Source: an uncultured Draconibacterium sp. (lineage in GTDB: Bacteria; Bacteroidota; Bacteroidia; Bacteroidales; Prolixibacteraceae). From it: a DNA stretch of 64,000 nucleotides. The stretch covers positions 1,240,001-1,304,000 of the forward strand of contig NZ_OY782038.1 in NCBI RefSeq assembly GCF_963677575.1, written 5' to 3'. Below, piece after piece: positions 23,578 through 31,989 of the stretch (its first letter is position 1; each line of letters starts with the position of its first letter). The position numbers and the translations under genes were made by a program. The notes beneath the pieces are model-generated. The model saw nothing but the letters and a program-made list of their open reading frames with translations, had not been told where the DNA came from and did not search any database.

Positions 23578-24678
23578 CTATACGTTAAACCTGAAGTGCA
23601 TAATATCACCATCATTCACTACATATTCTTTTCCTTCGATCGACATTTTTCCGGCTTCTTTACAAGCCAGCTCCGATCCTAAAGTTACAAAGTCGTTATA
23701 TTTAATCACCTCGGCACGAATAAATCCTTTCTCAAAATCAGAGTGAATTACTCCTGCGGCCTGTGGCGCTTTGCTTCCTTTGTGGTAAGTCCATGCCCGT
23801 ACTTCCTTTACTCCGGCGGTAAAATACGTTTCCAGCTGAAGTAATTTGTAGGCTGATTTAATCAGTTTACTCACACCGGCTTCTTCCAATCCAAGGTCGT
23901 CCAAAAACATCTGGCGCTCTTCAAAATCATCCAGCTCAGCAATATCAGCTTCGGTTGCTGCTGCAATCATCAGCATTTCCGAATTCTCATCTTTAATGGC
24001 TTCTTTAACGGCCTCAACATGTGCGTTTCCTTTAATTACGGCAGGCTCGTCAACATTACAAACATATAGGATAGGTTTGTTTGTCAGCAACTCAAGGCTT
24101 TTAACAGCTGCTGCATCCGATGGATCAACCTCAACAGTTCGGGCCGATTTTCCTTCCATTAAAACTTCTTTATATTTCGAAAGGATGCGGAACATACGCT
24201 TTGCTTCAGGATCATTCCCGGTGCGTGCTTGTTTTTCAACTTTTGCAATACGGCTTTCAACGGTTTCCAGGTCTTTCAACTGAAGTTCGATATCGATGGT
24301 TTCCTTGTCGCGAACAGGATCGATCGTTTCGTCAACATGCGTAATATTTTCGTTCTCGAAACAACGCAATACGTGAATAATCGCATCGGTTTCGCGAATA
24401 TTACCAAGGAATTTATTACCCAAACCTTCTCCTTTACTTGCCCCACGAACCAATCCGGCAATATCAACAATTTCAACCGTTGTTGGTACCACACGTTGCG
24501 GTTTTACCAATTCCTCTAATTTTGTTAATCTGTCGTCGGGCACAGTTATCACCCCCAAGTTGGGTTCGATTGTACAAAAAGGGAAATTTGCTGATTGTGC
24601 TTTTGCACTCGACAAACAATTAAACAATGTTGATTTTCCGACGTTTGGCAAACCAACAATACCACATTTTAAAGCCAT
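23578..24678 (-). CDS. ychF: Redox-regulated ATPase/GTPase YchF
   Basis: A 366-residue Obg-family P-loop protein. G1 is GLPNVGKST (about residues 8-16), then VDIAGLVRGASKGEGLGN (G3 region) and the C-terminal TGS-like domain beginning around AWTYHKGSKAPQAAG. YchF binds ATP rather than GTP because G4 is not NKxD; here the corresponding segment is YVCNVDE (NVDE), in agreement. It associates with ribosomes and stress responses. Normal length. A TACCTTTG -7 box is at 24703-24710 on the minus strand. Confidence 0.96.
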   Translation of the reverse strand: MALKCGIVGLPNVGKSTLFNCLSSAKAQSANFPFCTIEPNLGVITVPDDRLTKLEELVKPQRVVPTTVEIVDIAGLVRGASKGEGLGNKFLGNIRETDAIIHVLRCFENENITHVDETIDPVRDKETIDIELQLKDLETVESRIAKVEKQARTGNDPEAKRMFRILSKYKEVLMEGKSARTVEVDPSDAAAVKSLELLTNKPILYVCNVDEPAVIKGNAHVEAVKEAIKDENSEMLMIAAATEADIAELDDFEERQMFLDDLGLEEAGVSKLIKSAYKLLQLETYFTAGVKEVRAWTYHKGSKAPQAAGVIHSDFEKGFIRAEVIKYNDFVTLGSELACKEAGKMSIEGKEYVVNDGDIMHFRFNV

Positions 24679-24702
24679 TTTACTTATTTAAAAATTGCGG
24701 TG

Positions 24703-24710
24703 CAAAGGTA
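24703..24710 (-). promoter_or_regulatory. Predicted -7 box of ychF
   Basis: On the minus strand TACCTTTG fits TAnnTTTG and lies 25 bp before the ychF ATG. No convincing -33 TTG was found at 19-21 nt. Confidence 0.4.
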
Positions 24711-24772
24711 ATTTTTTTTTGGTATTTTAATATTGATGCTTTTACATACTTTTTTGCTGGTAAAACAGGCCT

Positions 24773-24797
24773 TATTGTACATTTCACAAGTACAATA
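24773..24797. promoter_or_regulatory. Candidate operator upstream of the NrtR-like regulator
   Basis: TATTGTAC (24773-24780) and GTACAATA (24790-24797) are perfect 8-bp inverted arms with a 9-nt spacer, 48 bp before the regulator start. The spacing suits a dimeric regulator such as the NUDIX-HTH protein encoded next to it, suggesting autoregulation. Confidence 0.5.
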
Positions 24798-24845
24798 TTC
24801 GTTTTTTTTAAAATCAGTAGTTACATTTGTGTAAACATTTAACTT

Positions 24846-25592
24846 ATGATACTAAGACATCTATCTATTGACTGTGTAATTTTTGGCTTTAAAGACAACA
24901 AACTGTGTGTTCTTCTTTGGCAATCGGATTCGGAGGTTGCCAAACGTTTTTTTAGCGAAAAAGATAATTTCGAGGACGTTGAAGTCCTCTTTACCGAAAA
25001 CCCAATGCACACCGAGCAAAACTACTGGGGTTTAATTGGCTCTCACTTGCCTGAAGAAGAGGACATTGATGAGTATGCCAAGTTTATTTTATCGAAAAGT
25101 ACAGGTCTCGAAAATGTTTACCTCAACCAGGTAAAAACCTTCGGAAAAGTAAAACGTGTACCTTTTTCGCGTGTTTTAACCACAGCCTATTACGCCATTA
25201 TTAACCCGGAATATCACGACTTGCGCCAATCCGAAATGGCCAAAGTGTTAAACTGGTTCGAAATAGATAAACTTCCGAAATTGGTTTTCGACCATGAATT
25301 AATTATCGGAGAAGCCTTAAAAAAATTACGTGCCGAAGTAAAATATCATCCGGTAGGATTTCAGATGCTACCCGATAAATTTACTTTAACTGAGCTTCAA
25401 ACCTTGTACGAAGTAATTCTGGATACAACGCTCGACACGCGCAATTTCAGAAAGAAAATTCAAAATATGGGACTGCTGATCGACACCGGCGAAAAACAAA
25501 CCAACGTAGCACACCGGGCGGCAAAACTGTATTCTTTCGATCTTGATGTTTACAACAAATTAAAAGAAGAAGGATTAAACTTCAGAATCTGA
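24846..25592 (+). CDS. NUDIX-HTH transcriptional regulator (NrtR/AraR-like)
   Basis: A 248-residue protein. The N-terminal half is a degenerate NUDIX domain (LSIDCVIFGFKDNKLCVLLW at the start, a GSHLPEEEDIDEYAKFIL stretch in place of the catalytic Nudix box, so hydrolysis is unlikely). The C-terminal half is a winged-helix-like domain (FTLTELQTLYEVILDTTLDTRNFRKKI). This arrangement is that of NrtR (NAD metabolism) and of Bacteroidota AraR (arabinose). No sugar or NAD genes adjoin it, so the regulon cannot be told. A palindromic candidate operator precedes it. Confidence 0.83.
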   Translation: MILRHLSIDCVIFGFKDNKLCVLLWQSDSEVAKRFFSEKDNFEDVEVLFTENPMHTEQNYWGLIGSHLPEEEDIDEYAKFILSKSTGLENVYLNQVKTFGKVKRVPFSRVLTTAYYAIINPEYHDLRQSEMAKVLNWFEIDKLPKLVFDHELIIGEALKKLRAEVKYHPVGFQMLPDKFTLTELQTLYEVILDTTLDTRNFRKKIQNMGLLIDTGEKQTNVAHRAAKLYSFDLDVYNKLKEEGLNFRI

Positions 25593-25639
25593 TTTTTTTT
25601 TAAACCTTTACCGGCAGATAATGTCTGATTGGTAGCTTC

Positions 25640-26188
25640 ATGCAAAGGACTGATAAAAATATCATCGCCGAGCTAAAGGATGTAAACAAGCGCGACCTTG
25701 CTTTTCATCAGCTGGTAACGACTTACCAGGAGCGATTGTATTGGCATATCCGGAAAATCGTTATGAACCATGACGACGCCGATGATGTTTTGCAGAATAC
25801 CTTTTTAAAAGTGTGGCGCAGTATCGATAATTTTCGCGAAGAGTCGAGCCTTTTTACCTGGTTATACCGCATTGCCACCAACGAATCGATCACGTTTATC
25901 AATTCGAAAAAGAAAAAGAGCTTTATGCCGATGAACGATGCCAGCGAGTTTTTAATGGATAATCTTACTTCCGATCCTTATTTCGAAGGAGATGAAATTC
26001 AGTTAAAACTCCAGAAAGCAATTTTACGTTTACCGGAGAAGCAGCGCATTGTTTTTAATATGAAGTATTTTGATGATCTGAAATACGATGAAATGTCTGA
26101 AATCCTCGACACGTCGGTTGGTGCGTTAAAAGCATCCTACCATCATGCTGCCAAAAAGATTGAAGACTACTTAAAAAGCACAGATTAA
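25640..26188 (+). CDS. RNA polymerase sigma factor, ECF type
   Basis: A 182-residue ECF sigma factor. Region 2 is visible as HADDVLQNTFLKVWRSIDNF-like DDADDVLQNTFLKVW with FTWLYRIATNESI, and region 4 as LPEKQRIVFNMKYFDDLKYDEMSEIL with SVGALKASYHHAAKKIE for -35 recognition. It is followed after 55 bp by a small membrane protein and a CpxP-like exported protein, the arrangement of a sigma/anti-sigma/effector operon in Bacteroidota. Confidence 0.92.
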   Translation: MQRTDKNIIAELKDVNKRDLAFHQLVTTYQERLYWHIRKIVMNHDDADDVLQNTFLKVWRSIDNFREESSLFTWLYRIATNESITFINSKKKKSFMPMNDASEFLMDNLTSDPYFEGDEIQLKLQKAILRLPEKQRIVFNMKYFDDLKYDEMSEILDTSVGALKASYHHAAKKIEDYLKSTD

Positions 26189-26243
26189 TAGATTGTTTTT
26201 AAACCTTTTAAATAAGATATAGTCAATAGTTAAAAATGCCGCA

Positions 26244-26693
26244 ATGGAAGAATTAAAGAACATAGCACCAAATTTGTCGAAAATAAAGAAGGAGAACGCC
26301 TTTGGCACTCCGAAGCATTATTTCGACGATTTTTCCGCACGCATGCAAATGCAAATTGAAGCGGAAAAACATGTGGCCGACAAAAAGGAATTTAAGATTA
26401 TAAATCTTTTTAAACCTGCACTTGGTCTTGCTGCCAGTTTTGCTATCATATTCATGTTGGTATATATTCCAATAAAAACTTTTATACCACAGGAACAAGT
26501 TATTGAAACAATAGCTTCAACAAACTATTCCGATAACGAAATACATTCTATTTTGGAGGAACTTGACGAAACCTCGTTCTTCTCATTACTGGAAAGCAAC
26601 GATAACAACGAAACATTTAGCGACGATGACTTAATTGCATACGTAAGCTCTAATTTTAGTGCCTACGAAATTTTTGAATATACCCAAGAGTAG
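26244..26693 (+). CDS. Probable anti-sigma factor, membrane protein
   Basis: A 149-residue protein with a short cytoplasmic N terminus, one membrane helix (about residues 56-80, KPALGLAASFAIIFMLVYIP) and an acidic periplasmic tail. The zinc-binding HCC motif of classic anti-sigma factors is absent. Position directly after an ECF sigma gene and the topology suggest it is the sigma's membrane-bound inhibitor, but this is inference from context. Confidence 0.65.
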   Translation: MEELKNIAPNLSKIKKENAFGTPKHYFDDFSARMQMQIEAEKHVADKKEFKIINLFKPALGLAASFAIIFMLVYIPIKTFIPQEQVIETIASTNYSDNEIHSILEELDETSFFSLLESNDNNETFSDDDLIAYVSSNFSAYEIFEYTQE

Positions 26694-26699
26694 AGTAAA

Positions 26700-27182
26700 A
26701 TGAGACAGCTATTTACAGTACTAATACTAGGATTGTTGATCTTTTCCCAATCACAGGCAACAGCACAGGACAACAGAGATAAAAACGACAATAACGATCG
26801 CTGGGAACGTTACCGCAACGAAAAGGTAGCCTTTTTCACCACAAATCTTGATTTCACACCGGAAGAAGCTCAAAAATTCTGGCCGGTATACAATCAAATG
26901 GAAAAAGAGATGGGCGACTTTCAGCAAAAACGCCACGAACTGGAAGATAAGGTTAGAAATGTAGATGAAAACCTTTCGAACAAGGAGTTGATTAAATTAA
27001 CCCGCGAACATGTGGCGCTTGGAAAAACGGAAGCAGAGGTAAGAGAGAAATACAACGAAGAATTTCTTAAAATTTTACCACCGTTAAAAGTTATAAAACT
27101 ATACAAGGCGGAATATGAATTTCGTATTTATATGTTCCGCAAGTACCGCGATAGAAACCGGGGAAACAACGACGATAATTAA
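26700..27182 (+). CDS. Exported Spy/CpxP-like periplasmic protein
   Basis: A 160-residue protein with a signal peptide (ending near SQATAQ) and a helical mature part. The segment LDFTPEEAQKFWPVYNQMEKEM matches the LTPEEAxxFWPxY motif of the heavy-metal-resistance/Spy-like family common in Bacteroidota; Spy and CpxP are periplasmic chaperones or stress sensors. The C terminus is very rich in Arg, Asn and Asp. It starts 6 bp after the putative anti-sigma gene, so it is likely part of the envelope-stress operon. Confidence 0.82.
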   Translation: MRQLFTVLILGLLIFSQSQATAQDNRDKNDNNDRWERYRNEKVAFFTTNLDFTPEEAQKFWPVYNQMEKEMGDFQQKRHELEDKVRNVDENLSNKELIKLTREHVALGKTEAEVREKYNEEFLKILPPLKVIKLYKAEYEFRIYMFRKYRDRNRGNNDDN

Positions 27183-27187
27183 GCATA

Positions 27188-27218
27188 AAAAAAGACAGGC
27201 CAAAAACCTGTCTTTTTT
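27188..27218. terminator. Bidirectional terminator after the ECF operon
   Basis: AAAAAAGACAGG (27188-27199) pairs exactly with CCTGTCTTTTTT (27207-27218), giving a 12-bp stem with a 7-nt loop and T-runs on both strands. It separates the ECF operon from the convergent DUF4870-like gene. Confidence 0.88.
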
Positions 27219-27237
27219 ATGCCATATAATTTGTGAA

Positions 27238-27528
27238 TTAAATGCCTTTAAACCAATCCTGAAAATAGCTTCCTATCCAGGGAATCTCTTTTTGCTCTCC
27301 ATTTACTGCACCAATCAAGCTAATAATCCAAAATACCAGAATTACGACATTCGCAATCCAGCCTAATATTGGGATAAACATTAAAACAACGCTTAACAGA
27401 AACAATCCAAGTAATTGTCTTAAATAAAAACTTGTAAGTTCATCTTTTTCGTTCGAATTCAAGACCAGAGCAATAACCCAGCCAATCCAGTAAATGTGCG
27501 CAATAATTGCTTTTGTTTTTCCATCCAT
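27238..27528 (-). CDS. DUF4870-like small membrane protein
   Basis: A 96-residue membrane protein with two or three hydrophobic helices: AHIYWIGWVIALVLNS, FLLSVVLMFIPILGWI and VVILVFWIISLIGAVNG. The K-A-x-x-AH-x-x-WIGW start and the layout resemble DUF4870/Tic20-like small membrane proteins. No function can be deduced. Converges on the ECF operon through the shared terminator. Confidence 0.72.
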   Translation of the reverse strand: MDGKTKAIIAHIYWIGWVIALVLNSNEKDELTSFYLRQLLGLFLLSVVLMFIPILGWIANVVILVFWIISLIGAVNGEQKEIPWIGSYFQDWFKGI

Positions 27529-27987
27529 ATTATTTGAGTTTTAAAAATGTAATTAGTCTTTGCAAGAAAACGCCAAATGCGGCGTTATTCTCGGTTTGAA
27601 AACGGTCGATTACGAAAGTAAACTCCCTGATTTCCAAACCTTCGAAAGCCTTGCCTTTGACGTTTTCTTATCAAAGACAAAGAAATAACTGAGTTTTCTG
27701 GCAAGTACTAAGTAAATGTAAGGATTTCTTTTCGTTCACAAAACAAAATTTATTTAGGATTCTGCCCGCCGCAAGAATGCGACCGCATCATTTTATCTCA
27801 TTTCTATCTTTCGCGGCTATGCGAAAGCTTGTTTATCAATTAAAACAGCAATTCGCACCTGCACGAAAGCCTCCCACGAGTTTAGTTCAGGTTTTCGCAG
27901 CCGGGCGACGCCTTGTTTCTATTTCACAGCGGGTGTCGCGGCCTCGCCAAAGCCTGTTTTAAACTCATCTAACCTACCCCATATTGC
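27529..27987. other. Intergenic region, no functional gene seen
   Basis: About 460 bp. Short open frames are present but resemble nothing and look like chance. The segment contains several GC-rich words (CCCGCCGC, GGGCGACGCC) unlike the surroundings and lies just beyond the truncated sulfatase, so it may be decayed coding sequence. No repeats or RNA genes recognised. Confidence 0.45.
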
Positions 27988-28221
27988 TCAAAAATGTTGT
28001 TCATAACCGGGTACCGACGAATAGGCATTTACAAAAGTAGCACCTGCCTCAGCAAGCTTATCTATATTGGGTGAAATTACAGCAGTATTTCCCATGCAGC
28101 CAAGCGCATCGGACCGTTGCTGATCGGTCATTATTAAAATAATGTGTGGTTGTTTTCCTTTTTCTGCTGCATACGATTCCACAGTCAGGATGAGAAAAAT
28201 AATTAGGAATAGATGTTTCAT
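27988..28221 (-). pseudogene. Sulfatase remnant (N-terminal fragment)
   Basis: A 77-residue open frame with a signal peptide (MKHLFLIIFLILTVESYAAE), then PHIILIMTDQQRSDALGCMGN and SPNIDKLAEAGATFVNAYSS, the N-terminal metal-binding (TDQQR) and second conserved region of the alkaline-phosphatase-superfamily sulfatases. It ends at VPGYEQHF, just before the CxPSR catalytic formylglycine motif that should follow, and about 400 residues of the protein are missing. It is therefore a truncated, inactive gene. The left flank (27529-27987) shows no recognisable continuation. Confidence 0.75.
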
Positions 28222-28222
28222 A

Positions 28223-28249
28223 GATTAGATTTGTGCTACAAATCTAATC
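28223..28249. promoter_or_regulatory. Perfect hairpin upstream of the sulfatase remnant
   Basis: GATTAGATTTGT (28223-28234) and ACAAATCTAATC (28238-28249) form a 12-bp perfect stem with a GCT loop, directly before the start codon. It could be an operator or a leader hairpin of the former gene. Confidence 0.45.
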
Positions 28250-28296
28250 ATGAAATTCTATCTATCAAGACAACTTTGTAAAAAATTTACAAAGTT

Positions 28297-29523
28297 TTAT
28301 TTGTCGTAATTAAATTTTCTAAGGTGGTGCCCCATTCGGTCGCGTTTGGTTTTCATATAACGCTGATTGTGCTCATTTGGCGCAATTTCAATCGGTACAA
28401 TCTCGGTAACTTCCAAACCATAACCTTCCAACCCTACACGTTTTACCGGATTATTGGTAAGCAAACGCATTTTAGTTACGCCAAGATTACTTAAAATCTG
28501 AGCTCCAACACCATAATCGCGCTCATCGGCTTTAAAACCAAGATGAATGTTCGCTTCAACAGTATCCAATCCCTGATCTTGTAATTTGTAAGCAGCAATT
28601 TTATTGAGCAAACCAATACCACGGCCTTCCTGCATCATGTAAACAACAACACCTTTACCGGCTTTTTCAATCATTTCCATTGAGGCATGTAACTGGTCTC
28701 CACATTCGCAACGCATAGATCCGAAAATATCACCAGTCATACACGAAGAGTGTACGCGAGCTAAAATTGGCTCGTTTGGCTCCCATTCTCCTTTTATCAG
28801 TGCAACATGCTCCGCACCATTCGATTTCTGACGAAAAGGAACAATTCTGAAATCGCCAAACTGAGTTGGCAAAGCAACTTCTTCTCCTCTATCGATCAAA
28901 CTTTCGCTCTGGAAAAGAAAAGAAATCAGATCTTTAATGGTAACCAATTTCAGGTTATGCTTTTGAGCGAATTCATACAATTGTGGCAAACGGGCCATTG
29001 TTCCGTCGTCGTTCATAATTTCAACCAGAACACCCGATGGTTTCAGGCCTGCTAAACGAGCCAGGTCAACAGCAGCTTCAGTATGTCCGGTTCTGCGCAA
29101 CACACCACGCTCCATTGCTTTTAAAGGAAAGATATGCCCCGGACGGCCCAATTGTTCCGGTCGGGTTTTTTCGTCAACCAGCATTTTTATGGTAATTGCA
29201 CGGTCGGCAGCCGAAATCCCCGTAGTTACATCAGGATGTATCGCATCAACCGAAACAGTAAAAGCCGTTTCGTTGGCCGAGGTGTTTTTACCCACCATCA
29301 ATTCAAGTTCCAACTCTTGGCAACGTTCCTCGGTTAACGATACACAAATAAGGCCCCGAGCTTGCGAAGCCATAAAATTCACAATTTCTGTGGTGACCAA
29401 TTCTGAGGCAACAATTAAATCACCTTCATTCTCACGATCTTCATCATCAACAACAATTACCATCTCGCCCTTTTGTATGGCTGCTATGGCTTCTGGAATT
29501 GTGTTAAGCTTAATATCTGTCAT
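28297..29523 (-). CDS. ribBA: Bifunctional DHBP synthase / GTP cyclohydrolase II
   Basis: A 408-residue fusion. The N-terminal half is 3,4-dihydroxy-2-butanone-4-phosphate synthase (VIVVDDEDRENEGDLIVAS, RTGHTEAAVDLARLAGL), the C-terminal half GTP cyclohydrolase II with the zinc site HSSCMTGDIFGSMRCECG (C-x10-C-x-C) and MQEGRGIGLLNK. Both supply precursors for riboflavin, so one protein feeds both branches. Standard length. On the minus strand a TAATTTTG -7-like box (29545-29552) lies 22 bp upstream. Confidence 0.97.
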   Translation of the reverse strand: MTDIKLNTIPEAIAAIQKGEMVIVVDDEDRENEGDLIVASELVTTEIVNFMASQARGLICVSLTEERCQELELELMVGKNTSANETAFTVSVDAIHPDVTTGISAADRAITIKMLVDEKTRPEQLGRPGHIFPLKAMERGVLRRTGHTEAAVDLARLAGLKPSGVLVEIMNDDGTMARLPQLYEFAQKHNLKLVTIKDLISFLFQSESLIDRGEEVALPTQFGDFRIVPFRQKSNGAEHVALIKGEWEPNEPILARVHSSCMTGDIFGSMRCECGDQLHASMEMIEKAGKGVVVYMMQEGRGIGLLNKIAAYKLQDQGLDTVEANIHLGFKADERDYGVGAQILSNLGVTKMRLLTNNPVKRVGLEGYGLEVTEIVPIEIAPNEHNQRYMKTKRDRMGHHLRKFNYDK

Positions 29524-29616
29524 ATCTGTCCTTTAAATCAGCCGCAAAATTACAAAGTTTTCTGAAACGGCTTCATGACTTTTTGATATCATTTGCGTGA
29601 AATAACATAAACAACA

Positions 29617-31977
29617 CTAACCATTAACCACAAAAAACCGTTTTGTGAGCAAATTACCAAGATTATCGCTCACGGTAATGGTGTGCCATCCGGGCTCCGG
29701 ACGAAGCTCAAACTGATGAATATTTTTAGTTATCCCGAGAAAATTATCGTCGAGATACCAGAACACATCAACATTACTTAAACGGTGTGCCAGCTCAACA
29801 ATCAACTTTCCTTTTGTTCCATCTAATTCTACCGGAATAAAAATCCTGTTCCATACCCTGGGGTAAATAAAGTCGAGTTGTTGCTGGTTTTCGGTACATC
29901 CCGGTAACAGCGGCGGCAAAGTGGAATAAAGCACATTTTCTCGCTTATAATAATATTCCATAGCCGGAGGAAGCACAAACCAGTTTTTATGTACCATTTT
30001 TGAAACCGGGTAACAATTGGCGTTTACCCGGTGCGTTTGTTCGGCATTTAAATGAATGCGCTGATGCCAGCGGCAAACATCAATTTTATTTCCTTTCGGA
30101 ACAAAAATAGTCTTTCGTTGGTCGCAATTCTCGCCGGGAAGAAAACCACTTTCGGTGCAAACATCAATGCTGTCCATTTCGTCAATCGGAGCCTCAAACC
30201 AGCGGGCATCTGGCAAAGTAGAGAAAACATCAAACATTACTGGAGCGGCAGCCGACACTCCTGTTAAACCGGCCCGCCCTTCTCCGTCGGCATTTCCAAC
30301 CCAAACAGCAACCACATATTTTGGCGTTACACCAACTGCCCAGGCATCGCGAAATCCGAAACTGGTACCTGTTTTCCAGGCAATTTTCTTTGAACGTGCA
30401 AATTGCTCCCATCCTGTTTCCGAGTCGGGCCGGGTAACTTCCAGAAGTGCCTTAAACGTTGAATATATTGAAGCTGCCCGCACAGCGGGCTGTTCCAGTT
30501 CCATCGTTTCTGTTGTATTTCCGTTTTCCTCCCAAATCAAAGGCGAAAATGGCTTGGCAAAATACATTCCATCTTTATTATTATATGTATCTAAAATTGT
30601 TGCCAACGATGCATACATTCCGGCCAAATCCCAAAGTTTTACTTCTGCGCCTCCCAAAATTAAAGAGAGTCCGTAATAATCGGGAGCCTGGTTCAATGTC
30701 GACATCCCCGTTTGTTTCAAAAAGGAATGAAAAGGTGCCACTCCAAATTCGCGTAATAAATGCACCGCCGGAATATTTAGCGATCGTGCCAATGCTTCTT
30801 CGGCCGGCACTGCTCCATTGTATTGCCGATCGAAATTCATAGGAGTAAAACCTCCAAAACGAATAGGAATATCAGGCACTAGCATACTTGGCAAAAGCAT
30901 GCCCTCATCCATCATTTTGCAATACAAAAACGGTTTTAAAATACTGCCGGTACTTCTGGGCGATTGCACAACATCAACAAAATTTCCGTGATTCAAACTG
31001 TCCGTTGCAAAGGTATTTCCCACATAAGCCCGAACTTTTTTCGAAGGAATTTCGGCCACAACAACTGCCATATTATTAATGAAGTTTGCTTTTAACCGAC
31101 TCTGGTGTTTTCGCACCACCTGGTTTACCCGTTTTTGAATTAGCCCATTAATAGTTGAATGCGTGCGTTGTCCGCTTTTGCTTTCATTTACCAGTTCGGT
31201 AAAATGATAGGCGGCATTTGGTAAAGCATTAACTTTTTCGGGTAATGGCTCTGCAATTGCCAATTCGCACGTCATGCTATCAATTACTCCGTTATTCAGC
31301 AGCTTTTGTAAAAGCCTATCGCGTTTTTGTTTTAATTGATCATCCAGCCGCCCCGGGTAGATAAGCGATGGCGCGTTGGGAAGCACTGCTAATGTTGCCG
31401 ATTCGGCCCACGACAACTGTTCACTGTCGCGGGCAAAATATCGCCACGATGCCGCATCAATACCGACAACATTTCCACCAAAAGGTGCATGCGAAGCGTA
31501 CAAATTCAGAATTTCAGCTTTTGAATAGCGCAGCTCGATATGCAGAGCCCAGAAAACTTCAATCAGCTTATTTTTCAGATTTCGCGCTTTGTTTCCACGC
31601 GCTAACCGGCTTACCTGCATGGTAATTGTGCTACCTCCGCTTACAACTTTCCGCGCTTTTACATTTTGTACCGCGGCTCGTGCTACTGATGCCAGATTTA
31701 CACCGGGATGATGATAAAAGTGTTTGTCTTCAAACTGCAACACACACAGCTCGTATTTACGAGGAATATTATCAACAGCAGGAAAACGCCATTGCTCATC
31801 GTCGGAAATTCGTGCCCCCAGCAAATCGCCGTTACTGCTTTCAACAACAGTTGAATACGAAGCATTAAACAAGGGGCGCGGAACAAAAAAAACACCAAGA
31901 AAAAACAAGGCAAGCATGGCCAAAAAACCAACACTTCCCCATTTTAACCAAGGTTTGTTTTTGAAAAGCTTTGTCAA
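29617..31977 (-). CDS. pbpC: Penicillin-binding protein 1C
   Basis: A 786-residue class A PBP: one N-terminal membrane anchor (about residues 10-33), a glycosyltransferase domain with FEDKHFYHHPGVN and GGSTITMQVSRLARG, then a transpeptidase domain with the SxxK motif in STGSILKPFLY, SLN (ARSLNIPAVH) and KTG (AWKTGTSFGFRDAWAVG), and a C-terminal PBP1C-type BiPBP domain. It sits 12 bp after the alpha-2-macroglobulin gene, in the conserved yfhM-pbpC pair, and may repair peptidoglycan after periplasmic protease attack. Confidence 0.96.
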   Translation of the reverse strand: MTKLFKNKPWLKWGSVGFLAMLALFFLGVFFVPRPLFNASYSTVVESSNGDLLGARISDDEQWRFPAVDNIPRKYELCVLQFEDKHFYHHPGVNLASVARAAVQNVKARKVVSGGSTITMQVSRLARGNKARNLKNKLIEVFWALHIELRYSKAEILNLYASHAPFGGNVVGIDAASWRYFARDSEQLSWAESATLAVLPNAPSLIYPGRLDDQLKQKRDRLLQKLLNNGVIDSMTCELAIAEPLPEKVNALPNAAYHFTELVNESKSGQRTHSTINGLIQKRVNQVVRKHQSRLKANFINNMAVVVAEIPSKKVRAYVGNTFATDSLNHGNFVDVVQSPRSTGSILKPFLYCKMMDEGMLLPSMLVPDIPIRFGGFTPMNFDRQYNGAVPAEEALARSLNIPAVHLLREFGVAPFHSFLKQTGMSTLNQAPDYYGLSLILGGAEVKLWDLAGMYASLATILDTYNNKDGMYFAKPFSPLIWEENGNTTETMELEQPAVRAASIYSTFKALLEVTRPDSETGWEQFARSKKIAWKTGTSFGFRDAWAVGVTPKYVVAVWVGNADGEGRAGLTGVSAAAPVMFDVFSTLPDARWFEAPIDEMDSIDVCTESGFLPGENCDQRKTIFVPKGNKIDVCRWHQRIHLNAEQTHRVNANCYPVSKMVHKNWFVLPPAMEYYYKRENVLYSTLPPLLPGCTENQQQLDFIYPRVWNRIFIPVELDGTKGKLIVELAHRLSNVDVFWYLDDNFLGITKNIHQFELRPEPGWHTITVSDNLGNLLTKRFFVVNG

Positions 31978-31989
31978 ATCTTAAAAATA

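Noticed and set aside
27777..27962. Plus-strand open frame near the sulfatase remnant
   Set aside because: Sequence is low in similarity to anything known and lies in a probable decay region; likely chance.
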